Shown here piece by piece: positions 21,879 to 34,826 of a DNA stretch of 64,000 nt. Positions within the stretch are counted from its first letter, which is position 1. Each line of letters starts with the position of its first letter. The stretch is from Dactylorhiza incarnata (taxonomy: Eukaryota; Streptophyta; Magnoliopsida; Asparagales; Orchidaceae): positions 6,527,501-6,591,500 of the forward strand of contig JAWHQI010000099.1 of the NCBI GenBank assembly GCA_033032865.1. Reading direction: 5' to 3'. The position numbers were made by a program, and so were the translations under genes. The notes under the pieces were generated by a model. It searched no databases and was not told the origin of the DNA. It was given only the letters and a program-made list of their open reading frames with translations.

Positions 21879-24800
21879 TTAGGTTGTACCGGAAGTGAAG
21901 AGTTCCGGGTAGCGTTGTTGCATGAGGTCCATGAGCTCCCATGTGTGCTCCTCTCGCCCGTGGTTGGACCATAACACCTTCACCAACGGTACACTCTTCC
22001 GCCGCAGGACTCGGACCTCCGAATCGTCGATCCGGATGGGCTCTAGTAGGACTGATCGATCAGGCGCCACCGGGCCTGATGTAGATGTAACATGCTACTC
22101 AGGATGAAGCAGGGCTCTCCGAAGTGAAGAGACGTGGAAGACGTCATGCAGGTTCTCCAACTCTGGCGGTAGCTCCAGCCTGTACGCCAAAGGACCGATC
22201 CTCTCCAGGATCAAATAAGGCCCCACGTACCGAGGACTGAGCTTCTTGTGCCCCCGCACTCGAGAAACCCCGTGCATAGGACAAATCTTCAAGAATACTC
22301 GCTCTCCCACCTGGAACTGCACCATACGATGCCTCGCATCATAGTACTTCTCCTGTCTGCTCTGGGCCTCCATCATCCGCTCCCTGATCAGCCTCACATG
22401 CGCATCCGTCTCCTCAATATAATCTGAACCTAACGACCTCGGGTCCTCGTTCTGGATCCAGGAAAGTGGTGTGCGACACTTCCTCCCATACAAAGCGGCA
22501 TAAGGTGCCATCCCAATGCTAGTCTGGTGACTGTTGTTATAGGAAAACTCTATCAAGGGCAACAGTCTCTCCCAGGGTTTGCCGGTATCTAAAATGCACA
22601 AACGTAGAAGGTCCTCCATAGTCTGGTTGGGGCGCTCAGTCTGACCGTCGGTCTGCGGATGAAACGTCGTGTTGAATGTCAACCGGGATCCCAAGTAGGC
22701 CTGAACCGACTCCCTCGAAGTGAAGCGTCCGTCTCTATCTGAAACTGTCATCTTGGGCACCCCGTGATATCTGACCACCTGCTCCACAAACACCCTTACA
22801 AGGTCACCGACCGGCCCCTCCTTCCGTACTGGAATAAACCGAGCTACCTTCGTCAGCCTGTCCACTATCACCCATATCGAGTCATTCCCAGAGCGGGAGC
22901 GAGGTAGACCATGCACGAAGTCCATCGATATGTCTTCAAACTTCCACTCAAGTACTGGTAATGGCTGTAACATTCCTCCCAGGATCCTACACTCCGCCTT
23001 CACGCGCTGGCAGCCCTCGCAGTGCGTCACATACTGGATAATATCCCTCTTCATCCCCGGCCAAAACACAACCTTCCGAAGGTCTGCTGCCATCTTTGTG
23101 ATCCCTGGATGCACTGAATACTGGGAGCAATGAGCCTCCCTAAGCACCTCCTCTCTAATACCTCCTCCAGCTGGGATGTAGACTCGGTCTCGATGGTGAA
23201 TAAGATCCTCCCTCAAAGAATAGTCCCCTGCAAACGATCTGAATACTGGCTCCAAGGCAGGGTCCTGCAACTGTGCCTCCGGAATGCGGTCCCGAATATC
23301 GCAGACAATATTCAAGGACGTTAGATACTCCGTATATGTCTCGGGGTCGGCCCTGGATACAACTGAAATGTGCATGCCCTCCAATGCCTGAGTCAGCTCC
23401 ATAGCCATCACACGGCTCTCTGCTCCTGGTATACCTCCTCTCCTGCTCAAAGCATCCGCTACGGTGTTGGCCTTGCCTGGATGGTAATGCAATGTGTAAC
23501 TGTAGTCGCATAAGAACTCTAACCACCTCCGCTGACGTAGGTTCAAGTCCTTCTGCGTGTCAATATACTTGAGGTTCTTGTGGTCTGAGAAGATCTCACA
23601 ATGAACCCCATATAGGTAGTGCCTCCAGATCTTCAAGGCGAAGATGACCGCTCCGAGCTCGAGGTCATGCACTGGGTAGTTCCTCTCATGTACCTTCAAC
23701 TGACGGGAAGCGTACGCGACCACGTGACCTTGCTGCATCAACACTGCTCCCAACCCCTGAAATGAAGCGTCTGTGTAAACCTGAAATCCATCCTTCCCAG
23801 ATGGAAGGGCAAGGATGGGGGAAGAGGTGAGTCGGCCCTTCAGCTCCAAGTAGGCCGCCTCACACTGCGGAGACCAGACGAATGGGGCATCCTTCTTGGT
23901 CAAAGAAGTGAGTGGAAGGGCAATCTTGGAGAACCCTTCCACAAACTTACGGTAATAGCCCGCCAATCCTAGAAAGCTCCGCACATCGGAAGCTGACTGC
24001 AGTCGAGGCCACTCCTGAACAGCCCGCACCTTGGCCGGATCCACTGCCAGTCCTTCTCCAATGATGATGCGTCGCAGAAAAGCCACCTCCAGTAGCCAAA
24101 ACTGACACTTGGAGAACTTCGCATACATCTGGTGCTCTCTCAACTTCCTCAAAATTAGGGCCAGATGCCCAGCATGCTCCTCCTCCGTCCTGGAATATAC
24201 TAGGATGTCATCGATGAACACGATAACGAAGATGTCGAGAAAGGCCTCGAACACCCTGTTCATCATGCTCATGAAGGCTGAGGGGGCATTAGTGAGCCCA
24301 AAGGGCATCACTGTGAACTCATGCAATCCATACCTGGAGCTGAAAGCCGTCTTCGGTATGTCCTCCTCTCGAATCCGCAGCTGATAGTATCCCGATCTCA
24401 AGTCGAGCTTGGAGAACCAGTAAGCTCCCTGCAACTGATCGAAGAGCTCGTCAATCCTCGGTAACGGATAGGTGTTCCGTACCGTCAACCTATTGAGCTC
24501 CCGGTAATCTACACATAATCTGAGCGTTCCATCCTTCTTCTTCACAAATAATACTGGCGCTGCCCAAGGCGAGGAGCTCGGCCTGACGAAACCCGCATCT
24601 ACCAGCTCCTTCAACTGCACCCTAAACTCTGCCAGCTCCTTGGGTGCCATGCGGTACGGTGCCCGAGACATGGGCCTCACTCCTGGCACCAGCTGAATCT
24701 GAAAATCTACCTCCCGATGCGGTGGCAGTCCGGGTAACTTCTCCGGGAATACGTCGGAGAAGTCCCGTACTATGGGAATGTCTGATAAGGAGGCCTCCAC

Positions 24801-25241
24801 CTTCGCCATCTCGAAGCATACAAGATATACCTCATCGCCCTGCTCGTGGGCCTTGACTACCTTAACAGAAGATAAAGAAGAGCGGGAGATCGGTCCAATA
24901 CCTTCGAACGTCGCGAAGGTGGTATCGTACCGCAACACCACTCTCTTTGTTTGGCAGTCTATCTGGGTGTGGTTCAAAGCGAGCCACGTCATGCCCAAGA
25001 TAAGGTCGAAGTCGGCGAGCTTTAACACTGAAGCTGGAGCATCGAGCGTTAGGTCGTCGATGGTCACCTTCAAGGTGCACTTAGCCGTCGTCTCGATCTC
25101 TGATCCATTGGGTAGGCGCACCCTCTTGGTGGGTCCCGTGTAATAATGGATTTGCTCCAAGCCCTTAACAAAGTCTTCGGAAACAAAGTTATGCGAGGCA
25201 CCAGTATCGAACAGGGTGTGGGCGGGCTTGCCACACACCAC
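21879..25241 (-). pseudogene. E5 chromovirus pol: protease, RT, RNase H, integrase, chromodomain-like tail
   Basis: Read on the minus strand from 25241, the frame runs 1048 residues to a TAG at 22095-22097. It contains protease (FDTGASHNF, Asp near residue 12), RT (FIDDILVYS near 344), RNase H (YTDASF, then a DALSRR end), an integrase HHCC zinc region, and a DDE core ([17 protein letters not shown] region). After the TAG the same frame continues to 21879 with the tail LRRKSVPLVKVLWSN and WELMDLMQQRYPELF, the chromodomain-like end typical of Tekay/Del. One nonsense codon thus removes the tail. The true N-terminus lies upstream, since protease starts within two residues of the ATG. The order RT-RH-IN shows Ty3/gypsy. 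Confidence 0.93.
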
Positions 25242-25344
25242 TATAATGCCTGGGGAAAGTGATTGTTTGCTTAATTTCTAATCTAGAAGGTTGAAGGTGC
25301 AGGTAAATTTAAGCAGTAATAAATTAAAGTACTGAAAGCATTAA

Positions 25345-26480
25345 ATTACCTGATATAACTTCCTCCGGGTTCCTCGGCTGTGCAAGATCCAAGGTGTAAA
25401 CACTGCTCCTGCTGCCTACCTCTGCCGTGATTCCCCCTGCCTCTACCCCGTCCTCGGCCTCAGCCCCGCTGTGCTGGAGGGGCTTTCGGAGGTGCTGGTG
25501 GTGGTGGAAGAGGAGGTGGAGGGAATCGACGAGGGCAATGGGCCCTGACGTGATCTGGCTGGTTGCACTCGAAGCACACTACTGGAGCGCATCCCCGGTC
25601 GTCAAATCTCTGGGGCCCCTAGGTACGTAGGGGATGTGGGGCTGGTAAGGGCTGGGGCTGCTGTACTGGTGCAATCTGAGGATGAGGACGTCCCCCACCC
25701 CTCCGGTGCCTCATAAGTCTGCCCCGCTGCGAGCCTCTGCTGCTCTCCCCCTGGTACATGGCCTCAGCTGGCCTCTTCCTTCCGCCCTGCACTCTGATCT
25801 GATCTGCCTCCAGCTTCTTTGCCGTCTCGATAATCTGAGTTAGGCTGCCCTCAGAAACAAACAAGAGTGCCTGCCTCAACGGGTCTCGAAGCCCCTTGTA
25901 GAATCTCTTCGCAAGAGTGCGATCATCTGCGGCATGAGACCTCGCAAATTTGGCTAAATGGGAGAACTCTCTCTGGTACTCAATCACTAAGCGTGACCCC
26001 TGATTGAGGTGTAGAAACCTCTCTTCCAGCTCATCTCTGTCTGTGCTGGATATGAAGTGCTCCAGGAAAGTGGCACTAAACTCATCTCAAGAAATATCTG
26101 AGTATTCCCTATCTCTGAAAGTGGTCTCCAGCAGCGACTTCCACCACCTCTTGGCATGTGCATCAAGAGCTGATACTGCCAAAAATACTGCCTTACCGAC
26201 CGGGCAACCGATGCCGGCCAGCATCTCCTGAATGGTGTCCAACCACTCCTCAGTCTTTACTGCATCCTCTGTCCCTCGGTAGGTCGGTGGGGAAAGACCT
26301 CTAAAGGTGCTCAACCAGTTCGCTCCCGGGTTTGGCAGTGGTGCCGGGATGGACTGGCCCTGAAGGTCTCTAAAATGGCTACTAACGTCTGTCCCAACTC
26401 CGACTGTTGAAGAGTAGTGGTAGTCGGAGGGGGAGGGATACAGACCTGAGGCTCCCTGCTCACTGGGCCTACAAAAGATA
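25345..26480 (-). pseudogene. E5 gag, broken by several stops
   Basis: On the minus strand, pieces of a retrotransposon gag occur in order: NWLSTFRGLSPPTYRG with EEWLDTIQEMLAGIGC (to about 26087), DELEERF with IEYQREFSHLAKFARSH (25987-25619), then a Pro-rich linker and a CCHC knuckle CFECNQPDHVRAHC near 25540-25585. In-frame stops include a TGA near 26087 and another after the knuckle, and the frame changes between pieces. The N-terminus cannot be fixed; coding-like sequence reaches about 26480. It would form the particle shell and bind RNA. A 99-base A/T-rich gap separates it from pol. Confidence 0.85.
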
Positions 26481-26640
26481 GGGATTTAGTTAAAAAAATT
26501 TGGCCTTACTTATTGATTATTGGACTGTTTTATGTGATTCCATACATGGGCACACCATAGCTTCCGCTGCCTAGTTTGTCCGCAAACTAAGCTCGAGCGG
26601 GGTGACCCCGTATGTTGTGGACTGTTCTCTTATGATCGTT

Positions 26641-26655
26641 CGTTCAGTGATACCA
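26641..26655 (-). other. E5 primer-binding site, initiator tRNA-Met type
   Basis: On the minus strand TGGTATCACTGAACG begins two bases after the LTR end. The first eight bases match the usual initiator-Met primer site; the rest is diverged. Confidence 0.75.
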
Positions 26656-26657
26656 TT

Positions 26658-29600
26658 TGTAAGATCTCTTTTCTCAAAACCCGATCGGGTACATGAAAAC
26701 TCGAACCTCTCCCGCATCGCATGGTTGAGGTGGATCTTCGCCCAGAATCGCTGCCTTGCGGTGCCACCAACACTCGGGTTGGCTAACCCCGCTCAACACC
26801 GACTCTGTCGGCTATACGATCATAAGTAAATATATGCTAAAAGTAAGTACATAATTAAAGGCATGTCCACAAGTCACAACATCATATAGAGTATAATGAA
26901 ACAGAAATGTCCAAAAAGAGGCAGTACAAGAAAAAGGGGGCTTAAGCCCGATACATATCCAAAATAAGTACTCTCTCTACAACATGCAGAAACTACAAAA
27001 CTCTCAAATACTAAAATCTAACTATCTAATCATCAATCTGTGGCGTCGTGGTAGTTCGCTGCATCCGCTGCTCAGGTACTGCCATCTCGTCCAGCTGCGC
27101 GCGGGACAACTCCGTCTCCTCAGACTCCTGCGGTCACATCCGACTGTCAGTCATAAAGACTAAGTCGTTTTGTCCTCGCCTCCCTCCACGACTCCTAGGA
27201 ACCGAGCGGGAGGAAGAAGCGGAGGACAACAAGGGGTAAACAAGGAAAGAGGTGACATGACACTAATCTAGCAATTATAGGAAAAGCAGTAAAACTAGCT
27301 AGCAATATAGTGCAAATAAATGACAGTAAAGTAGAATATGAAGTAAACCAGTAATAAAAATGCGGTGCAGTAAGTAAAACTAATCTACCATCACAGATTC
27401 GTACCTTAACTTATATGAACGCCCATACGACATATAAGTTAAGATGTCCAGGTAACCCATCATATAAAAGAGCCGATACTAATTTATATGATGGGGGTAT
27501 GCTAATGTGTATGTTATGATATGCTATGCTTATGATGATTTAATGTGTTTATGCAATGTGACTCACCCACACGACTCTATGCGCACAGACCTTTATAGTT
27601 CCCAATTTGTTTGAAAGGAAGCCAACCTTTCGAGTACCGATGGTCGTGGCTCACGGTGGCAGTGGATCAGGTACTCCACATCCTAGGCGGGTATGGTCAT
27701 TACCAAGCATAGACCTCATGTACGCCTCAACGCTAAGAACACAACAGCGGAGCTCCTACGTACTCTTGCTGGAATCCACCAGACTTTAAGGTTGGGGTGG
27801 GTTATTAGGGATTGTCCTCCAGACCGCGGTACTTAAACTTACCGGCCCTCTAAACCTCACCCTCACCTGAGTCAACGTACTATCGTCGGTGACACGACTA
27901 GCCTAGTACCGAAGACTCGCCACTAATTGCATAAGTAACAGGTGTTATCAAGTCCACCTGAGCTTCCAGCTCAGGGATTTACACACAAGTTGCTCCAACC
28001 CATCTCCATTCCGAAGGAGATCCATACTAGTTTGCTGACCTAATTAGGTTACTCTTGCCTACAATTTAGTTAGTGATAGATTTAGGGTGAATCTTGGACT
28101 TCCCGCGGTATACCCTGTAAAGGGGCCCCCAACAGTACTAAGGATTCAATGGGCTCAACCCCACCATACTCCTTCTCAAGACAATTACTTTTGTTGGTGA
28201 TTAACCTTTAGTTCAACCCTCTTTATTTCATATAATTAAAGTGACTTAGCTCAACACCCGTCCCACCCAATTGGGTTGGACGTGCCTCCACACCTCATAC
28301 ACTAACTCTAACACAATCTCACTGGTAACCCTAGGTTTTACCCTCCTTGAATCATTGTGAGCTATAACTCAAATACTGAATGGATATAACTTCTAAACCC
28401 TACTTAGGGGTCTGAATTGTTCAAAACTCAAAATTCTGTTTTTACTAATCGCAGACCATTAAGTTGAGCTAACCTCAAACCTCATAAGGGAATCCTTCTA
28501 AAAACTCATCACCAAGGTTTGGTATAATTATACTAGGCTCCCACTGACCTTAATAAGGTATTTTCCAATTTCCATAATTTTCCATATTAATTTGGTATTT
28601 ATTATTATTTAAAGTAGTTAAGGCCTTAAGTCAAATTACACATGAACTATCCTCAAAATGCTTATACATGCTACATGAAAATTACCAAAATGCCACTATA
28701 ATTAGGAAAAATAGTATTTCTCATCTGAAATTTCTACAAAAATTACCAAGTGTCCAAATGGTAGTCTAGAGTCCTCTGCCAAATGATTGTATCATTATCA
28801 TATGATTTGACTAATTAAAATGATTTAACATCCAAGTGTAGTAATTACCAATTTCTACATGATGTACATAAAATACAAATCAACAGGCTTCCAAATAATT
28901 ATCATGGGCATGTATCAAACTAAAATGACAGATAACCAAGTTTCATAATTTTGCCCAATGATTTGACATTTTAAAATGATTTAAAATCCAAGGGTTGTAA
29001 ATACCAAATTCTACATGATGTGCATAAAATACAAATCAATAGGCTTCCAAATAATTATCATGGGCATGTATCAACATAAAATGACAGATAACCAAGTTTC
29101 ATAATTTTTCCCAATGACTTGACATTTTTCATAATTAAATTCCTCTAAGCTAGTAAGCACTTAAAAATTCCTCCACAAGGGGTAACACCTCAATAAATCA
29201 TAATAAAATTACCATAGCCTATTTTCATCCCAATTCAGCCACTGCTAAAGTTTCACAGCCATACAAGGTCATATGACCATGCATTTAGTTTATATTAGGA
29301 AATACTGGCAATTTCATTAAATAAGAGAAAAATACATAAATGACTCTAAAATTTTCCATTAAATTATCTAAACCATTTTATGCTCCTAAAATCATATCTA
29401 CCAAGATCTGATCCAAGGCAAGGACATTTGGTCCTATGTCCTTCACAAGCCCTAATATGCAACCTTAAGGGTTTACCCTTAGGGTTTTAGGACACACCAC
29501 TCTAATGGCTCCAAATGCTCCAATAGGGGGTGTCACATGCATTTGTACATCAATACCTACACAACCATCAAGGTGGGAGGAGGCTAACTCACTCAACTCC

Positions 29601-30970
29601 TTAAAATGACCTAAACCCTAATTTGACCCTTAAAGGCCCTCATTAGGGTTTCCCATTTTTCATATCAAACCAACTCCAAATGGAGTGAAAAGTTAGGCAG
29701 GAACTACTCATGTACTAAAGAGCACGCCACCAAAATTTGGTGTCATTTGGACTTCAAAAGCTCCAAAAATCAACATTATTTTAATATCCTAAGTACCACA
29801 AAAACTATAGGTAAAAGTGCCCATCCAGGGCTGTCCTTTGGGCAGGGGTGCCCCTAGGGTATACCTACCTATGGTTAAAATATCAGCTTCAAATCTTGAG
29901 GGGTTTAGGCTAGGTTATTATTTTAGTGGACTGACCTAGTGTAGGACCAGTCCTAGTAAAACAGCTCCCTAGGGAGCTGTGGGTCACCAAATGACTTGTA
30001 CGTAAGCCATAATGAAAGTCAAGACCAAGGCCTACAACTTTCATGTTGGGCACTTTTTCTAATTCAGTCATTAAGAGCCTTTAAATAATATTTGAAGTGG
30101 CTGGTTTAAATAGGGCAGAAATTCCAAGTTTTGAATTAAATTAATTAGGAAAATAGAGGCGCGCACGAATCTTGGCGCAGATCCAGCGGCAGCGACGTCG
30201 TCTTCCTCCTCCAACCAACGACTGTGATTCAACCGCGCTGGGTGACTTTGCGAGGGAGATTGCCGGCGATCCAGCCACCACCACCGCCGGCCAACACCAC
30301 CGACACCTTCGTGGTGGTCAGGGCTACCGTCAATCGGCGACTGGTGGCCGGAGGAAGCGGTTTCCGGCGATCCCAACCTTCCCAATTCGATCCTAAATCC
30401 ATGGAATTGAGGAGTGGATTCGGGCTCAATTGAGCCTGATCCTTATTCATTTTGTGATAGGAAGCTAGCATGGGGGGAGGGGAGGAGAAACGAACCATGA
30501 TTGGGGCATGGCGGCGGCTCCGGCGACGGTTCACCATGGATAAGATTTGCTCCAGCGACCCCGCTCCCGATCTCGATTCTCCAGCTATAGCTCTGCTCCA
30601 GGTGTCGTTCCCAACTGCTCTCTCCCTTCTGAAGCTAATGGTGTGGTTGGATTGAGGTGGGGAGGCCTCTATAAGTTGTTTTGAATTGGAGCTTCCTCGG
30701 TTAGCCTCCTTGCTGCCACACTCCTGCAGTAGCTGGCTAGAAATTGGGGTAGAAATTGCTTCCTTGCTGCCACACTCCTGCATCATAAGTGAGGTCAATT
30801 TGGGTAATTGAGGGTCAATTGACCTAGTTGAGAGGCTTAGGGTTAGGTTAGTTTTTGAGCTTTGGTGTGCATTTAGCAATTTCTACCCTAGCCTAAGGCC
30901 CTTGTGGCCACTCATCTCACCACTATGCCCTAACATTTCCAAAGGGTCTACAAGGATTGGGGATGTTACA
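26658..30970 (-). repeat. E5 5' LTR (right copy)
   Basis: It matches the left copy but carries two deletions. At about 30728-30781 the larger deletion is filled by a short patch that repeats nearby sequence (a second copy of CTTGCTGCCACACTCCTGCA) and a TAGAAATTGGGGTAGAAATTG segment resembling inverted LTR sequence. Such filler is typical of end-joining repair. Confidence 0.88.
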
Positions 30971-31523
30971 GTATTTCACTCTCATTCGCTTTCACGATAT
31001 ATGCACTCTTTGGACCCGTTTTGGTGTGCAATTGCACGCTATGTTTGTTGGGGGTGAGCACATGGTGCTCCCCAACCCTTTTTCCGTATTTGGATGTTGC
31101 TAGAGGTGTATTCCCAGCTGTTTATTGTGCTGTGAAGGCGGGCAGATCTCCATTTTTGCCCAAATTACATTTCTGCTTGAATCGCACGGTCGTGCATTTT
31201 CTTGACGCACGATCGCTTCGACCGTGTGTACTTATCTGCTGGCAAAATGGTGATCTGGATTTGCCCGTGCATTTTTATGCACGGTCGGTTTCGACCGTGC
31301 GTGAGTAAAATCGCATGAGCCCCTTCGTTGTCCCATTTTCATGCATTCAGAATTTGCCTGTGCATTTTTACGCACGGTCAGCTTCGACCGTGCGTGAGTA
31401 AAACACATGGGTGCTCCTGCTTCTTCTTCCTAGGTTTAATAGGCGATTAATATCGCACGGTCCATGCACGGTCGTGCGTTCGACCGTGCGTGACCAATTT
31501 CTGACTATTTTTCTATAAAAGCT
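30971..31523 (+). repeat. E1 3' LTR, part 2
   Basis: It follows the right GTATT TSD and aligns with about 9395-9945 of the E3 LTR, including the inverted GCACGGTC motifs. A TATA box, CTATAAAAG, lies at 31514-31522, and E6-type LTR sequence cuts in immediately after. Confidence 0.88.
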
Positions 31524-32042
31524 TGTTGGGATCATTGCCCACAATGTCTTAGATTTGGAGAAGTCCATTCCTAAGTCGAAGATATATATCAGAATGTATT
31601 TGATATACTCTCTAGAATCAATGTGCAGGAGATCAGGTCAGGCAAAATGTTCATGGAATTCATTCAAGTTCACAAGCATCGAGACATCATACATCGCTCG
31701 ACGCCTGTGACCCAGAAGCGTTGACTCATGTCCATTGCTCAAATAGACAAGGTTGCCGCTGAAGTTCTGAGACCAAGTTTGGAAGCGTCGAGCCAAGTTA
31801 TATCACTCGACGCCGTGGAAAGAGAAGTGTCGACTAAACTTCAGTCGGCTCAGCGCAAACAAGAAGAGTCGAGATATGAAGGATTAGTTAAGAAGCATCG
31901 AGCCTCTGTGTGTTGCTCGACTTCTACAGATAAAAAGTGCGACTTACTGTTGATTGCTCAACGCCTAAGAAGGAGGAGTCGAGAGCTTCAGTCTAAGGAG
32001 TATGCGTCGAGTATCTACATATCGCTCGACGCCTCTTCTACA
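31524..32042 (+). repeat. Fragment of E6-type LTR in duplication copy 1
   Basis: It starts TGTTGGGATC after AAGCT and matches 34314-34880, with about 46 bases lost between two ACGCCT repeats near 32034. It joins gypsy integrase sequence (E7) at 32042/32043, where the two sequences share a few bases. Confidence 0.85.
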
Positions 32043-32929
32043 GATTTACCTCCAAGGAATGAAAATATGTTCAGGAACGTTTGGGGACTAAACTACTCTT
32101 CAGTACGGCCTTCCACCCTCAGACGGATGGGCAGACCGATCGCACGAATAGAACCATGGAAGATATGCTCCGTATGTGCATTCTTGATTTTGGAGGCAAG
32201 TGGGAGAAGTATGTCACCTTAGTGGAGTTCTCCTACAACAACAGTTTTCAAGCAAGCATTGGAATGGCGCCTTTTGAGGCTCTTTATGGTAGGCGGTGTC
32301 GGACACCGTTGTGCTGGGCTGAAGTTGAAGAGAGGTCTTCCAACAAAGATTCATGGGTGGACAAGACCTCAGCTCGAATCAAACTCATTCAGGAGCGTAT
32401 GAAGATAGCACGGGATCGTCAGGCCAAATACTATGATCATAGGCATAGATCTGTGGAGTTCAGCGTAGGAGACTATGTCTATCTGAAGGTTAAACCAGTC
32501 AAAGGTGTCTCTCGAATCAAGCGGATGAAGAAGTTGAGTCCAAGATTCGTTGGTCCTTTCAAGGTGCTGGAGCGCATAGGTGAGGTTGCTTATAGATTGG
32601 CCATGCCCGTGGAAATGTGTGGTCTACACGACGTGTTCCACGTCTCCTATCTGAGGAGAGCAGTCAGAGATCCCAGTCAGATAGTCAGTACTGAGGAAGC
32701 ACAAATCCAATCGAATCTTAATATCAATAGTAAGCCGGTCAGAATAGTGGACTCAAGGATTCAGAAGCTCAGAAATAGAGAGATCCGTTTTGTAAAGGTC
32801 CTTTGGATGAACTGTGGCCGACCAGAATATACTTGGGAAAGAGAAGATGAGCTCCGAAGCAATGAAGATTATATTTTTCTTTTTGACTCAGGTATGTCTG
32901 TAATTTTCGAGGACGAAAATTTTTATTAG
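32043..32929 (+). pseudogene. E7: gypsy integrase C-terminal fragment with chromodomain-like tail
   Basis: The frame begins inside the integrase core (AGATTTACCTCC reads RFTSK) with a TGA seven codons in. It continues through [20 protein letters not shown], which holds the third catalytic acid, a [10 protein letters not shown] linker and the tail [15 protein letters not shown], to a TAG at 32927. A CGAGGACGAAAAT sequence lies just before the end, a feature also seen in E5. No RT, protease or gag is present, so this is a truncated chromovirus remnant of the E5 clade but not a copy of E5. Confidence 0.9.
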
Positions 32930-32940
32930 GAGGGAAGTAT

Positions 32941-33527
32941 TGTAACATCCATCATTTATGCGTCACGTTCTTCTAATTTTAGAGTCTGATCGCGAGCAAG
33001 TTTAATCGATCCTTTGGTGTGTCGAGGTATGGTTTTTGTTTCATTTATCGTTTGCGTATTCAATAATCAGTAAATTGATTATAGTCACTGAAAATTCGGC
33101 AATTGCGAGATTTGTAAATTTGATTCGAGGGCGTTGCGCGTAATGTTATTATTAAAGAGAGTGGAGTGGCTTTTTGGTAATTTGGAGGAAACCTAATTAC
33201 TGTCCAAGAGTAACCCCAGCCGGTTTATCCCCAAATCCCGGTTCCAATTTAGTAACCGCACGCCGTTTCGAAGCCCTCTCGTAACTCCTCCTTCCCTTTT
33301 TATCGCTGCCAACCGCACGGGTCGACGCATAACACCACGACGTGCGATAAGCGCCATTTCGAAACCCTCCAGAGAACTGGCGATTCACCCAGCACCGTCG
33401 ACTCCTCCTTGCGATCCTCTTTTCCTCCTTAGAAACCCTAAACGCCGACTCCTCCTTGTGCTCCTCTCGACAGGAGAGGGAGTTCTAGCCGCAGGTCCAA
33501 TTTTTCTCCTTCATTTAGCAATTTCTA
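32941..33527 (+). repeat. E7 3' LTR fragment
   Basis: It starts TGTAACATCC after a purine tract, AGGAGGGAAG, and is truncated on the right where sequence of the E5 LTR end takes over near 33528. No gene is seen. Confidence 0.75.
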
Positions 33528-34826
33528 CCCAATTTCTTCCTCGGTTAGCCTCCTTGCTGCCACACTCCTGCATTATAAGTGAGGTCAATTTGGGTAATTG
33601 AGGGTCAATTGACCTAGTTGAGAGGCTTAGGGTTAGGTTAGTTTTTGAGCTTTGGTGTACATTTAGCAATTTCTACCCTAGCCTAAGGCCCTTGTGGCCA
33701 CTCATCTCACCACTATGCCCTAACATTTCCAAAGGGTCTACAAGGATTGGGGATGTTACAGTATTTCACTCTCATTCGCTTTCACGATATATGCACTCTT
33801 TGGACCCGTTTTTGTGTGCAATTGCACGCTATGTTTGTTGGGGGTGAGCACATGGTGCTCCCCAACCCTTTTTCCGTATTTGGATGTTGCTAGAGGTGTA
33901 TTCCCAGCTGTTTATTGTGATGTGAAGGCGGGCAGATCTCCATTTTTGCCCAAATTACATTTCTGCATGAATCGCACGGTCGTGCATTTTCTTGACGCAC
34001 GATCGCTTCGACCGTGTGTGCTTATCTGCTGGCAAAATGGTGATCTGGATTTGCCCGTGCATTTTTACGCACGGTCGGTTTCGACCGTGCGTGAGTAAAA
34101 TCGCATGAGCCCCTTCGTTGTCCCATTTTCATGCATTCAGAATTTGCCTGTGCATTTTTACGCACGGTCAGCTTCGACCGTGCGTGAGTAAAACACATGG
34201 GTGCTCCTGCTTCTTCTTCCTAGGTTTAATAGGCGATTAATATCGCACGGTCCATGCACGGTCGTGCGTTCGACCGTGCGTGACCAATTTCTGACTATTT
34301 TTCTATAAAAGCTTGTTGGGATCATTGCCCACAATGTCTTAGATTTGGAGAAGTCCATTCCTAAGTCAAAGATATATATCAGAATGTATTTGATATACTC
34401 TCTAGAATCAATGTGCAGGAGATCAGGTCAGGCAAAATGTTCATGGAATTCATTCAAGTTCACAAGCGTCGAGACATCATACATCGCTCGACGCCTGTGA
34501 CCCAGAAGCGTTGACTCATGTCCATTGCTCAAATAGACAAGGTTGTCGCTGAAGTTCTGAGACCAAGTTTGGAAGCGTCGAGCCAAGTTATATCACTCGA
34601 CGCCGTGGAAAGAGAAGTGTCGACTAAACTTCAGTCGGCTCAGCGCAAACAAGAAGAGTCAAGATATGAAGGATTAGTTAAGAAGCATCGAGCCTCTGTA
34701 TGTTGCTCGACTTCTACAAATAAAAAGCGCGACTTACTGTTGATTGCTCAACGCCTAAGAAGGAGGAGTCGAGAGCTTCAGTCTAAGGAGTATGCGTCGA
34801 GTATCTACATATCGCTCGACGCCTAA
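33528..34826 (+). repeat. Duplication copy 2 of the E5-E1-E6 junction
   Basis: This stretch repeats 30690-32034: the end of the E5 LTR, the GTATT target site (33761-33765), E1 LTR part 2 (33761-34313) and the start of the E6-type LTR. Copies differ at roughly one percent of positions. Copy 2 lacks the filler patch of copy 1. Since it contains two insertion junctions, it arose by DNA duplication after both insertions, not by transposition. Confidence 0.88.

Larger units (their letters stand above)
16883..30970 (-). mobile_element. E5: Ty3/gypsy chromovirus (Tekay/Del-like) in the E1 3' LTR
   Basis: Very long LTRs (4900 bp left, 4313 bp right) start TGTAAGATC and end GATGTTACA on the plus strand. 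Perfect TSDs, GTATT, lie at 16878-16882 and 30971-30975. The minus strand carries an initiator-Met primer site, a broken gag and a pol with PR-RT-RH-IN order plus a chromodomain-like tail. Lineage Tekay/Del is inferred from integrase and tail motifs and the long LTRs. Confidence 0.92.

Noticed and set aside
25250..25348. Possible 99-bp GT-AG intron between gag and pol of E5
   Set aside because: Donor and acceptor look fair on the minus strand, but removing 99 bases does not bring the zinc-knuckle frame into the protease frame, and the region already has frameshifts.
31728..32222. Open frames across the E6-type LTR fragments (also 34518-34826)
   Set aside because: They arise from the repeated GCGTCGAG modules and cross the artificial E6/E7 junction.
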